From Clostridiales bacterium (GTDB taxonomy: Bacteria; Bacillota; Clostridia; Christensenellales; Pumilibacteraceae): 64,000 bases of DNA. The position numbers and the translations under genes are program-made. The notes beneath the pieces are model-generated. The model saw only the letters and a program-made list of their open reading frames with translations. It had not been told where the DNA came from and did no database searches. Within the stretch, counting starts at the first letter, position 1, and every line of letters starts with the position of its first letter. Positions 40,623-48,578 of the stretch are shown here, piece by piece. The DNA is taken from the NCBI GenBank assembly GCA_015055625.1, contig SVHU01000009.1:1-64000 (forward strand). Reading direction: 5' to 3'.

Positions 40623-40703
40623 TTACTTGCAGTTTTTAGTTCCACTGCAAGCTTTTGTTTTTTGAGCTTTAGCCGTAGTTCTGTTATTTTTCTTAGTAGC
40701 CAT
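40623..40703 (-). CDS. 26-residue basic peptide with two Cys near the end
   Basis: A short frame reading MATKKNNRTTAKAQ and ending CSGTKNCK. It has an ideal ribosome site (AAGGAGG, 8 bases before the ATG), a terminator just past its stop and its own upstream region with an inverted repeat (40729-40768), so it looks like a complete transcription unit. About a third of residues are Lys or Arg; no membrane segment. I do not recognise a family. It could be a nucleic-acid-binding or ribosome-associated small protein, a metal-binding peptide (two Cys) or a toxin; none of these is shown. A 63-residue frame covering the same strand region in another phase lacks a ribosome site. Confidence 0.7.
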   Translation of the reverse strand: MATKKNNRTTAKAQKTKACSGTKNCK

Positions 40704-40728
40704 TTTGAGATCCTCCTTATACGTTTAA

Positions 40729-40768
40729 TTTGTCGATTTTTTTTATTTTTATACATAAATTCGACAAA
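40729..40768 (-). promoter_or_regulatory. Inverted repeat upstream of the 26-residue gene
   Basis: TTTGTCGA (40729-40736) and TCGACAAA (40761-40768) are exact complements 24 bases apart. Either an operator pair or a leader hairpin. Confidence 0.45.
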
Positions 40769-40902
40769 ATAATACAAAGGAAGATTTTAGTAGTAGATTT
40801 AGTATTATTCTACTATATAATATTATGAACTTTTAAATTGCCAATGTCAAGCAAACATAGTGAATAATTTGTGAAAAATCGGCAAATAAGAGTGTTTTAG
40901 TC

Positions 40903-40932
40903 TTGCATTTTTGGAGGGTTTTATGATATAAT
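40903..40932 (+). promoter_or_regulatory. Promoter of the DUF1538/P-II operon
   Basis: TTGCAT (40903-40908), 18 bases, extended -10 TGATATAAT (TATAAT at 40927-40932). The leader up to the ATG is 83 bases. Confidence 0.65.
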
Positions 40933-41015
40933 ACCACTAGAGCATAATGTAGATACTCAATCTACCTTAAAATAATTAAAAACGCATCGATTTTATTTCA
41001 TAAAAGGGCGCGATA

Positions 41016-42536
41016 ATGAAAAATATTTTACTTTCAAAATTAAAAGAGTCCGTGATTTCGGTTTTCCCGATCACTCTTATCGTAATAGCATTGAATTTTA
41101 CCCCCATATTAAATCTAACTATTGTGGAGGTAATTGCTTTTAGTGTGTGCGCCGTGTTCTTGATTATGGGAATGGCGCTATTTAACTTGGGCGCGGACGT
41201 AGCAATGACGCCTATGGGGGAAAAAGTCGGTTTTGGACTTGTAAAAAGAGGCTCGCTTAGCTTGTTGTTGATAGTTTGCTTTTGTTTGGGCTTGTTTATT
41301 ACAATCGCAGAACCCGACCTTACCGTGCTTGCCGATCAGGTAAGTGATATAGTAAATAACACTGTTCTTATCGTTATAGTGGGCTTGGGTGTAGGATTAT
41401 TCTTGCTTATATGCGTGCTTAAAATAGTATTCAAAAAAGATCTATCGCAGTTATTGCTGTTTTTCTATATGGTACTATTTGCCATATCCGCAGTAATTAT
41501 CCAAAACGGAAACGGCTCGTTTTTACCTCTTTCGTTCGATTCGGGCGGAGTTACCACAGGTCCTATTACAGTACCGTTCATAATGGCGCTGGGCGTTGGT
41601 CTTGCATCGGCTGTCGGCGGTAAGGGAAGCAGAGAAAACAGTTTCGGTCTTATCGCAATGTGTTCAATCGGACCTATACTTGCCGTTGCTTGCATTGGAT
41701 TGTTCGGCTCGGTTGGAACTATTGATACGCCTACGTACGCAACCGTTGCAGATAGTTTGGGATTGCACTTGTTCGAATCCATTCTCACTATCGCAAAGGA
41801 CGTAGCTATTGCTTTGGGCATAATCGTGGTATTCTTCCTTTTGCTTAACCTTGTATTTCTCAAAATTAAGAAAGCAGAGCTTATTAGAATTTTAATCGGA
41901 ATAGTGGTTACGTATATAGGCTTGGTTATATTCCTCTCGTCCGTGCATGTGGGATTTATGCCCGTAGGTTATAAAATAGGACAGCATCTTGCTGATTTTC
42001 ATCCTGTTGTTTTGTGCGTAGCAGGTTTTGTTATCGGAATGGTGGTAGTACTCGCCGAGCCTGCCGTACACGTGCTTAACAAACAGGTCGAGGAAATAAC
42101 GGGCAGATCGGTTAAAAAATCGTCAATGATGATTGCTCTTTCCGTGGGTGTAGGCATATCTTTGTGCTTGTCTATGATAAGAATAGTGTTTGGGTTTAGC
42201 ATACTTTATTATTTGATCCCAGGCTATGCAATATCGTTAGGGCTTTCGTTCTTTGTTCCCAAGATTTACACGGCAATCGCGTTTGACTCAGGTGGAGTAG
42301 CAAGCGGACCGCTTACGTCGACTTTCATTCTTCCCCTTGCAGTCGGAGCATGTGTAGCGCTAGGTGGAAACGTAATGGCGGACGCGTTCGGTCTTGTTGC
42401 AATGGTAGCAATGACGCCCCTTATTAGTATTCAGTTGCTTGGTTTTAAGGCAATCGTTACACAAAAAGTACGTGATAGAATTGCTATGCGTCGTATTCTC
42501 GACTTTGACGATATGCAGATTATTAACTTTATGTAA
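41016..42536 (+). CDS. DUF1538 multipass membrane protein
   Basis: A 506-residue protein with about 12 hydrophobic segments. It is an internal duplication: AEPDLTVLADQV and FDSGGVTTGPITVPF in the first half correspond to AEPAVHVLNKQV and FDSGGVASGPLTSTF in the second, the signature of DUF1538. Two inverted-like halves suggest a transporter or channel. The substrate is unknown. It is followed by two P-II-like genes at 12 and 1 bases, so regulation of transport by the P-II-like proteins is a reasonable inference, as AmtB is by GlnK. Confidence 0.85.
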   Translation: MKNILLSKLKESVISVFPITLIVIALNFTPILNLTIVEVIAFSVCAVFLIMGMALFNLGADVAMTPMGEKVGFGLVKRGSLSLLLIVCFCLGLFITIAEPDLTVLADQVSDIVNNTVLIVIVGLGVGLFLLICVLKIVFKKDLSQLLLFFYMVLFAISAVIIQNGNGSFLPLSFDSGGVTTGPITVPFIMALGVGLASAVGGKGSRENSFGLIAMCSIGPILAVACIGLFGSVGTIDTPTYATVADSLGLHLFESILTIAKDVAIALGIIVVFFLLLNLVFLKIKKAELIRILIGIVVTYIGLVIFLSSVHVGFMPVGYKIGQHLADFHPVVLCVAGFVIGMVVVLAEPAVHVLNKQVEEITGRSVKKSSMMIALSVGVGISLCLSMIRIVFGFSILYYLIPGYAISLGLSFFVPKIYTAIAFDSGGVASGPLTSTFILPLAVGACVALGGNVMADAFGLVAMVAMTPLISIQLLGFKAIVTQKVRDRIAMRRILDFDDMQIINFM

Positions 42537-42548
42537 AAGGAGGCAATT

Positions 42549-43007
42549 ATGAAAGAAGAAAAAAAGAAAACCTCCATGCCCGAGCGCATTGTCGAAAACG
42601 TAAAGAAAATAGTCGGCGTGCGTAAAAAGAAAGAAAAGGAAGAAAAAAAGGACTTAGCGCCACACAAACTTCAGCTTCTTTTCACTATTGTTCAGCGTAA
42701 AAAAGCCGAGTTTTATACCGATTTAATTCAGCACTTTGGCGCAAATATGCAAATGACGTTGCTTGCTCGCGGAACAGCGGACTCGGGTATGCTTCATTAT
42801 TTGGGTATAGACGGTAGCGAAAAGAGCGTTATTATAAGCGTAATAAGAGAAGACAACGCGCAAGAAATTTTATCCGCTATCGAAGAAAAATTTAACACCG
42901 TTCGTAACGGCAAGGGTATAGCGTATACCGTTCCCCTTACTAGCACGATAGGCGTGGCGGTTTATAGATTTTTGTGCAATTCTAGGTCGCAATTAGGAGA
43001 TATTTAG
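42549..43007 (+). CDS. P-II-like protein with a basic N-terminal extension
   Basis: A 152-residue protein. After a Lys/Glu-rich, probably disordered arm (1-40) lies a P-II-like ferredoxin fold (LQLLFTIVQRKKAEFYTDLI to GKGIAYTVPLTSTIGVAVY). The GKGIAYTVP loop corresponds to the P-II C-loop region that contacts nucleotide; the uridylylated T-loop tyrosine is not evident. The second gene of the DUF1538 operon. It would sense an adenine nucleotide or other ligand and gate the membrane partner; this is inference. Confidence 0.75.
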   Translation: MKEEKKKTSMPERIVENVKKIVGVRKKKEKEEKKDLAPHKLQLLFTIVQRKKAEFYTDLIQHFGANMQMTLLARGTADSGMLHYLGIDGSEKSVIISVIREDNAQEILSAIEEKFNTVRNGKGIAYTVPLTSTIGVAVYRFLCNSRSQLGDI

Positions 43008-43008
43008 T

Positions 43009-43359
43009 ATGAAATTTTCTCACGAAATGGTTGTATGTATAGTAAACGACGGTTTTTCCGAGGCGGTTATGACCGTTGCAAAAAAGGTAGGAGCAAGAGG
43101 CGGTACGGTAGTAAACGCTAAGGGAACTGCCAATACAGAGGCTGAAAAGTTCTTTAATATTACCGTTCAGCCCGAAAAAGAAATCGTAATGATTGTTGTT
43201 CCGTCTACTATTAAAAACGAGCTTTTGACCGCGCTTTATAAAGAGGTTGGTCTTGACTCTCCCGGCCAGGGTATTGCGTTCTCGCTTCCCATAGATAAGG
43301 CAGTAGGTCTTGCATCGCCTGTTCAGGAAAAGTCCGAAGCGGAAAATCAGGAAAAATAA
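43009..43359 (+). CDS. P-II family protein
   Basis: A 116-residue P-II-like protein separated from the previous gene by one base. MVVCIVNDGFSEAVMTVAKKVGARGGTVVNAKGT replaces the usual P-II N-terminal strand and T-loop entry, and SPGQGIAFSLPIDKAVGL is the C-loop region. The sequence between (TEAEKFFNITVQPEKE) is shorter than a canonical T-loop. It is clearly distinct from GlnB and GlnK and belongs with the divergent P-II-like group tied to membrane proteins. Two different P-II-like subunits in tandem could form a mixed trimer. Confidence 0.8.
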   Translation: MKFSHEMVVCIVNDGFSEAVMTVAKKVGARGGTVVNAKGTANTEAEKFFNITVQPEKEIVMIVVPSTIKNELLTALYKEVGLDSPGQGIAFSLPIDKAVGLASPVQEKSEAENQEK

Positions 43360-43455
43360 TTATTAAAAAGTAGTAAAAAAGTGTAGCCAATATTTATTTG
43401 TTGTGTTATACTAAAAACAATAAACCAAGAAAATTTTAATAAAGAGGTTAATGAT

Positions 43456-44487
43456 ATGATTAAACAAACTTATACTTTTGAAGTTAACGGCGAAAAGAAC
43501 GCGGTTTATACCATTTCCAACTCTAAGGGTTGCGAAGTTGACGTACTTACTTACGGCGCGCGTATTACCCGTATTTGGATGCCCGACAGAAACGGCGCTT
43601 TTGGCGACCTTATCGTAGGTTGCAAGAACCCCGAAGATTACTACGGACCTTCCGGTTATTATGGCGCTACTATCGGTAGATACGGCAACCGTATCGGCGG
43701 ATCTCAGTTTACCTTAAACGGCGTAACGTACAAGCTTGAAGCTAATAACGGCAAAAACAACCTTCACGGCGGAAAAACAGCAAACTTTGACAGAAAGGTT
43801 TGGGACGCTAATATTGTAGGCGAAAATTTGGAAATGACTCTTCATTCTCCCGATATGGCAGGCGGTTTCCCAGGAAATATGGACGTTAAAGTTGTGTTCT
43901 CGCTCTCTGAGGATAACGCGCTTAGAATCGAATATTTTGCAAAGAGCGACAAGGATACCGTTTGCAACCTTACAAACCACTCCTACTTCAACCTTGGCGG
44001 ACAGGATACTATCTTAGGACACGAGCTTATGATTAAGTCTAGACAGATCACTCCCGTTGACGACGAACTTATCCCCCACGGTGACTTTTTGGATATCGAC
44101 GGAACACCCTTTAGCTTCTATGACGGAAAGCTTCTTGGTACCGATATGTTCTCTAAAGAGCACATCATCGCTCATTGCAACGGCTATGACTTCAACTATT
44201 GCTTAGAGCGCTCTAGCGAACACGATTTGGAGCACTTTGCATACGTGTACGATAAGGAAAGCGGAAGAAGAATGGACTGCTATACCACTCTTCCCGGCGT
44301 TCAGCTCTACACTGCTTGCGGAACAGGCGGATTTAAGGGCAAGAAAGACTACGTAAACCATTGCTCACTTTGCCTTGAAACTCAGGGCTATCCCAACTCC
44401 CCAAATTGCCCCACCTATCCCTCAACCGTTCTTAAAGCCGGCGAACTTTACAACGAAGTAACCGTTTACAAGTTCTCTATCAAGTAA
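43456..44487 (+). CDS. galM: Aldose 1-epimerase (galactose mutarotase)
   Basis: A 343-residue beta-supersandwich enzyme interconverting alpha and beta anomers of galactose, glucose and other aldoses. YGATIGRYGNRIGGSQF (about 73-89), NNLHGG (about 101-106, catalytic His), NLTNHSYFNL (catalytic His, about 171-180) and SLCLETQGYPNSPN (catalytic Glu, about 302-315) are the family motifs. Length is standard. It has its own promoter (TGTTATACT near 43410) and terminator. It supports use of sugars released by the glycosidases, such as galactose from GH36. Confidence 0.93.
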   Translation: MIKQTYTFEVNGEKNAVYTISNSKGCEVDVLTYGARITRIWMPDRNGAFGDLIVGCKNPEDYYGPSGYYGATIGRYGNRIGGSQFTLNGVTYKLEANNGKNNLHGGKTANFDRKVWDANIVGENLEMTLHSPDMAGGFPGNMDVKVVFSLSEDNALRIEYFAKSDKDTVCNLTNHSYFNLGGQDTILGHELMIKSRQITPVDDELIPHGDFLDIDGTPFSFYDGKLLGTDMFSKEHIIAHCNGYDFNYCLERSSEHDLEHFAYVYDKESGRRMDCYTTLPGVQLYTACGTGGFKGKKDYVNHCSLCLETQGYPNSPNCPTYPSTVLKAGELYNEVTVYKFSIK

Positions 44488-44500
44488 GATAAAAATTAAA

Positions 44501-44537
44501 AAAACGTATCGATCAATAGGTCGGTACGTTTTCTTTT
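44501..44537 (+). terminator. galM terminator
   Basis: AAAACGTATCGATC (44501-44514) pairs with GGTCGGTACGTTTT (44519-44532) through G-U pairs; TCTTTT follows. Confidence 0.85.
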
Positions 44538-44590
44538 ATGTGTATATAAGATTTTATGACAAAACGGCTTTTTAGTGGTGGTTGTGCCGA

Positions 44591-44831
44591 GATTGCCACG
44601 TCGCGAAGCTCCTCGCAATGACAGTGTGGCGTTTAGCCTTTTGTGTCTGGTTGTGTAGAGATTGCCACGTCGCGAAGCTCCTCGCAATGACAGTGTGGCG
44701 TTTAGCCTTTTGTGTCTGGTTGTGTAGAGATTGCCACGTCGCGAAGCTCCTCGCAATGACGGTGTGGCGTTTAGCCTTTTGTTGAGGGAGTATGGAGATT
44801 GCCACGTCGCGAAGCTCCTCGCAATGACAGT
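44591..44831. repeat. Four tandem copies of a REP-like element (period 69/69/68)
   Basis: GATTGCCACGTCGCGAAGC begins at 44591, 44660, 44729 and 44797, each followed by TCCTCGCAATGAC. The first three units are nearly identical over the full 69 bases including the linker; the fourth linker differs. On the minus strand this is the familiar CATTGCGAGGAGCTTCGCGAC type of dispersed bacterial repeat. Open frames through it are artefacts. Confidence 0.9.
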
Positions 44832-44950
44832 GTGACGTTGGATCCGATATGGGGGAGTATAGAGATTTCTCCGCTACGGTCTAAATGACGGGGCGTGACG
44901 TTGGATCCGATATGGGGGAGTATAGAGATCTCCGCTACGGTCTAAATGAC
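44832..44950. repeat. Two copies of a second 58-62 base repeat
   Basis: GTGACGTTGGATCCGATATG starts at about 44832 and 44894, each followed by GGGGGAGTATAGAGAT and CTCCGCTACGGTCTAAATGA. Its left end matches the element at 38500 (GACGTTGGATCCGA). Both repeat types end in an ATGAC that could be a common boundary. Confidence 0.8.
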
Positions 44951-44963
44951 TGGTAAGTGGTCT

Positions 44964-45905
44964 TTAATCTTTTGTGGTGGTTGCAAAGGGGGTTAGATCG
45001 GTTTTTCCGTATAACTCTTCGTAGTCTTTGCCTAAATAGCAACCAAACGTGGAGATGTACGAAAAGCCTTTTTGTTTATAAAAGTTTACGTCTTTCTGCA
45101 TTTGGTTTTCGTCTAGTGTGAATTTTTTTGGCGGTTTTTTCCAAGAAGAGTACAGCGAATTATCGTACCAATACTCCAAAACTTTGGCGTCTTCTTTGCT
45201 AAAATAATCAAGAAGTGGCGTAAGCATTTTTTGTTCTTGCTCAATAAGGAACGGTGCGTTTTCGCCCTTTGCCGTATATTTTTCAAACGGCGCGTATTCT
45301 AAAAACACGTTGTCTTCTTTTTTTATTGTAGGCGGAGTAATTGTTGCCATATACGCAAGATACGCGCATTTTGCGTTCTTATTATGCTTTTTCAAAGCCC
45401 TAGCAATAGCGTTTGTGATAGTGAGCGCCTGGTTGGACGGTGATATGTTTTTGCACTTATCGCAGTGGCAGAACACGTCGCGTCCGTCGTCTGTCCAAAA
45501 GTAATAATTATTCGAGCTGTTGTACAAGTTTTGCGCAAGCGTTACTGCGTTTTCGCACACTAAATCCATTGCCTTTTTGTTGCTTATACAAAAGTTATAG
45601 TCGGCGTTACGAGAGCCGTCTTTGTCCTCTCTGAAGTATTCGGGGTTTGACGAGAAAAGGTTTTTGGGCATAAGGTAGCCCATAGCGTGAAGCTCGTACT
45701 CTATCTCTATTCCGTTATTTTCAGCGTAGTCCAAAAGCGCTCGAAACTCGTCCGTTTTAAGAAGTGAAACGAGGTCTTCAAGCGTTTTGTATGCGTTCTT
45801 TCCGCCTACGGGGTGAATGCCTAAACACGTTATTCCGGCGCTTTTCAGCGAGTCTATGCGCTCTATGCTTATTTCGTCGGGGTGAACGATAAATTGAGTT
45901 CTCAT
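44964..45905 (-). CDS. DUF4838-like protein (alpha-glucuronidase-related fold)
   Basis: A 313-residue protein matching what I know of DUF4838, a domain found with glycosidases and related to GH67-type barrels. FWTDDGRDVFCHCDKCKN (about 136-153) gives paired cysteines and acidic residues, and YWYDNSLYSSW (about 246-256) is another conserved patch. Shorter than full GH67 enzymes and without the accessory domains, so it is a bare barrel. No signal peptide; single gene on the minus strand. The catalytic role is unproven, though a glucuronate- or uronide-related activity fits the pectin-linked neighbours. Confidence 0.7.
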   Translation of the reverse strand: MRTQFIVHPDEISIERIDSLKSAGITCLGIHPVGGKNAYKTLEDLVSLLKTDEFRALLDYAENNGIEIEYELHAMGYLMPKNLFSSNPEYFREDKDGSRNADYNFCISNKKAMDLVCENAVTLAQNLYNSSNNYYFWTDDGRDVFCHCDKCKNISPSNQALTITNAIARALKKHNKNAKCAYLAYMATITPPTIKKEDNVFLEYAPFEKYTAKGENAPFLIEQEQKMLTPLLDYFSKEDAKVLEYWYDNSLYSSWKKPPKKFTLDENQMQKDVNFYKQKGFSYISTFGCYLGKDYEELYGKTDLTPFATTTKD

Positions 45906-46006
45906 ATCTTGCTCCTAGGTGTGATTTTATTTTATTATACAATACAATCGGACAAAAATCAATACGAAAAACCCAAAAAAGAGGATGAAAAATATTTTAG
46001 AATACA

Positions 46007-46035
46007 TTGATTATTGACAAAATATGTGTTATAAT
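46007..46035 (+). promoter_or_regulatory. Promoter of the G3E GTPase operon
   Basis: TTGATT (46007-46012), 17 bases, TATAAT (46030-46035). A second TTGACA at 46014 is too close to be its -35. Confidence 0.6.
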
Positions 46036-46110
46036 ATATTTGGTATAGTTTGGGCTTGCAAAATTCTAAGAGCGTTAAGCGGTAAAAATGCAAGCAAAGG
46101 AGATTTTATT

Positions 46111-47454
46111 ATGATAAAAGTTGACGTAATTTCAGGATTTTTGGGAGCAGGTAAAACCACTCTTATCAAAAAACTTTACAGCAATGTTTTTAGCAAAGAA
46201 AAAGTTGCCCTTATCGAGAACGAGTTTGGCGAGATTGGAATTGACAGTAAGTTTTTGAGCGAGTCGGGCATTAATATTAAGGAAATCAATTCGGGCTGTA
46301 TTTGTTGTTCGCTTGTGGGTAACTTTGAAGAGAGCATCAAAGAAATCGTAAACACCTACGCGCCTGACAGAATTATTATCGAGCCTAGCGGAGTTGGCAA
46401 GCTTTCGGATATCGTAAAGGCAGTAGAAAGCGTTGAGTGCGATCTTAAACTCAATATTATCGCAACCGTTGCGGACGCTGGCAAGGTTAAGATGTACCGC
46501 AAGAACTTCGGCGAGTTTTACGACGACCAAATCAAGGTAGCAAACACCATAATTCTCTCTAAAGTGGACAAGGTAAAACAGGAAAAGATAGAGGAATCGT
46601 TCGCTGTTCTTCGAGAAATGAACGAAACCGCTATGATTGTTACAACACCTATCACCGAAGAAAACGGCGAGAAAATCTTGCTTTCTTTGGAAGATAGCGT
46701 AAATCTTTTGGAAAAGCTTCTTGCTATGGTAAAGGCAGAACACCACGCTCATCATCACCACCATGAGCACGACGAGGAGTGCTGTTGCGGACACGATCAC
46801 GAACATCACCACCACGAGCACGACGAAGAGTGCTGTTGCGGACACGATCACGAGCATCACCACCACGAGCACGACGAAGAGTGCTGTTGCGGACACGACC
46901 ACGAACATCACCACCACGAGCACGACGAAGAGTGCTGTTGCGGACACGATCACGAGCATCACCACCATGAGCACGACGAAGAGTGCTGTTGCGGGCACGA
47001 TCACGAACATCACCACCACGAGCACGACGAAGAGTGCTGTTGCGGACACGATCACGAACATCACCACCATGAGCATGACGAAGAGTGCTGTTGCGGACAC
47101 GATCACGAACATCACCACCATGAGCACGACGAAGAGTGCTGTTGCGGACATCACCACCATCACGGACATCATGCAGACGAAGTATTTACCAGCTGGGGTA
47201 AGGAAACCGTTAAGGCGTACTCCAAGGCAGAAATGGAGAGTATTCTTTCCACTCTTGCAACCAGAGAGGATATTGGTGAGATATTGCGTAGCAAGGGTAT
47301 CGTAAAAGCAAGCGACAACGACAAGTGGTATTATTTCGATTTTGTTGCGGGCGACTTTGAGGTAAGAGAAGGCGAGCCCGATATTGTAGGCAGAGTAGTA
47401 GTAATCGGTTCTCACCTAAACGAGGCTGAGATTGAAAAGATTTTTCTAGGTTAA
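46111..47454 (+). CDS. CobW/COG0523 G3E GTPase with eight His/Cys repeats, zinc metallochaperone
   Basis: A 447-residue G3E P-loop GTPase. Walker A is GFLGAGKTTL (9-18); INSGCICCS (60-67) is the CxCC metal motif of COG0523 chaperones; SKVDK (150-154) is the G4 site. Residues 211-355 are a metal-binding loop made of eight 17-residue units of EHDEECCCGHDHEHHHH. CobW_C follows (FTSWGKETVKAYSKAEME onward). Such proteins deliver zinc or another metal under GTP hydrolysis. The ATG at 46111 has AAAGGAG upstream; the longer frame from 46024 runs through the promoter. Co-transcribed with the next GTPase gene. Confidence 0.9.
   Translation: MIKVDVISGFLGAGKTTLIKKLYSNVFSKEKVALIENEFGEIGIDSKFLSESGINIKEINSGCICCSLVGNFEESIKEIVNTYAPDRIIIEPSGVGKLSDIVKAVESVECDLKLNIIATVADAGKVKMYRKNFGEFYDDQIKVANTIILSKVDKVKQEKIEESFAVLREMNETAMIVTTPITEENGEKILLSLEDSVNLLEKLLAMVKAEHHAHHHHHEHDEECCCGHDHEHHHHEHDEECCCGHDHEHHHHEHDEECCCGHDHEHHHHEHDEECCCGHDHEHHHHEHDEECCCGHDHEHHHHEHDEECCCGHDHEHHHHEHDEECCCGHDHEHHHHEHDEECCCGHHHHHGHHADEVFTSWGKETVKAYSKAEMESILSTLATREDIGEILRSKGIVKASDNDKWYYFDFVAGDFEVREGEPDIVGRVVVIGSHLNEAEIEKIFLG
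46765..47172 (+). repeat. Eight 51-base tandem units in the GTPase gene
   Basis: GAGTGCTGTTGCGG recurs every 51 bases from 46777, eight times, in frame. Silent differences (GAT/GAC, CAT/CAC) between units show that they diverged little, so copy number may vary between strains. Confidence 0.95.
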
Positions 47455-47463
47455 GGAGCAAAT

Positions 47464-48396
47464 ATGGAAATACCCGCGCTTATAGTAAACGGATTTTTAG
47501 AGAGTGGAAAAACTCAGTTTATAAAGGAGCTTATCGAGGATAACGGCTTTAAGGAAGACGGAAAAACCCTTATTCTTTTGTGCGAAGAGGGCGAAGAGGA
47601 GTATGATGCGGAGTTCTGCAAAAGAAATTCTTGTTCTGTGCGCGTAATCGAGGACGAAAGCGAATTTAACGAAAAGACGATTAAGATGTTTATAAAGGAA
47701 ATTCACCCCGCCACCATTGTTGTGGAAATGAACGTAATGTGGAACGAGAATGAGATCGTGTATCCTAAGTTTTTCGCTATTCAACAGCAAATAACAATAG
47801 TGGACGCTACGACTTTCCCCGCTTACTTTGCAAACATTCGTCAAAAGTTTACGGATATGCTCAAGTATACCGACGTTGTAATAATCAACCGTGCGGTGGA
47901 AGATACGGTGGGGGGATATAAGCGTTCGCTCAAAATGCTTGCGCCGTCCGCATCCTTTTATATGTACGACGAGAACGGAGTGGATTTACATCCTGCCGAC
48001 GATTTGCCCTATGATATAAACAAGGATATTATCGAGGTGGAAGATAAGGATTTTGGAACTTGGTATATTGAAACTTTCGACTCGCCAGCGCGTTATAATA
48101 ACCGAGTGGTAAAGATCAGAGGATATATCGTAAAGCCCAATGATCTTCCCCCACATACTGTGGTTATAGCCCGTCAGGCTATGACGTGTTGCGCTAACGA
48201 TATTCAGCTTATCGGACATATGCTTTCTTATAACGACGAGTTCCCTCTTGCGGACGGTCAGTGGATAGAGCTTACTGCAAAAATTCATTATATTCAGCAT
48301 CCTCAAACAGGCGAGCAACGCTGTGTTTTGGAAGCTCTTGATATTGTTAAAATCAACGAGATTAAAGAGCCTGTTCTTAATCTTGTAGGAGCGTAA
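47464..48396 (+). CDS. G3E GTPase-like domain fused to an OB-like domain (TIGR03943-type)
   Basis: A 310-residue protein 9 bases after the first GTPase gene. Walker A is present as GFLESGKTQF (10-19), but no CxCC motif is seen; only the isolated Cys in CKRNSCSV (about 55-62). The C-terminal third (NRVVKIRGYIVKPN ... ARQAMTCCANDIQLIG ... IELTAKIHY) matches the end of TIGR03943/YcgQ-type proteins, which are tied to zinc uptake. Fusion of both in one chain, next to the His-rich chaperone, marks a metal-handling unit. Function as a partner or regulator of the chaperone is inference. Confidence 0.7.
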   Translation: MEIPALIVNGFLESGKTQFIKELIEDNGFKEDGKTLILLCEEGEEEYDAEFCKRNSCSVRVIEDESEFNEKTIKMFIKEIHPATIVVEMNVMWNENEIVYPKFFAIQQQITIVDATTFPAYFANIRQKFTDMLKYTDVVIINRAVEDTVGGYKRSLKMLAPSASFYMYDENGVDLHPADDLPYDINKDIIEVEDKDFGTWYIETFDSPARYNNRVVKIRGYIVKPNDLPPHTVVIARQAMTCCANDIQLIGHMLSYNDEFPLADGQWIELTAKIHYIQHPQTGEQRCVLEALDIVKINEIKEPVLNLVGA

Positions 48397-48401
48397 AAAA
48401 T

Positions 48402-48437
48402 AAATTCCTCAAAGTTTTGCTTTGGGGAATTTTTCTA
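48402..48437 (+). terminator. Terminator of the GTPase operon
   Basis: AAATTCCTCAAAG (48402-48414) and CTTTGGGGAATTT (48420-48432) with one G-U pair, then TT. Confidence 0.85.
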
Positions 48438-48506
48438 AAAACTCAGATACGTATGCAAGTTTTTGGTGTACAAGCATAGAAAAAATAAAAAATTTATTAA
48501 AAATTG

Positions 48507-48535
48507 TTGCATAAAGAAAAGTTTTGATATATAAT
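48507..48535 (+). promoter_or_regulatory. Promoter of the HPr-like gene
   Basis: TTGCAT (48507-48512), 17 bases, TATAAT (48530-48535). A strong AAAGGAGG ribosome site follows. Confidence 0.7.
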
Positions 48536-48578
48536 AATTACTGTCCTAAAACTATATTGGACAAAGGAGGATACTTTT

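Noticed and set aside
40586..40777. 63-codon minus-strand frame
   Set aside because: It runs out of phase across the 26-residue gene and its terminator and has no ribosome site at its own start.
44496..44805. Small repetitive proteins in both strands of the REP array
   Set aside because: Frames repeat with the 69-base unit; no ribosome site.
44591..44831. REP array as a CRISPR
   Set aside because: The 69-base units are nearly identical through their linkers; no spacers and no cas genes.
46765..47172. Eight evenly spaced units as a CRISPR array
   Set aside because: Units are contiguous, coding and without unique spacers.
46763..47305. 180-codon plus-strand frame in another phase of the same repeat
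   Set aside because: Product is a simple 17-residue low-complexity repeat; a frame shadow of the GTPase.
46132..47415. 427-codon open frame on the minus strand through the GTPase gene
   Set aside because: It exists only because the His/Cys repeats in the real gene avoid stop codons in the opposite phase; no ribosome site and no family.
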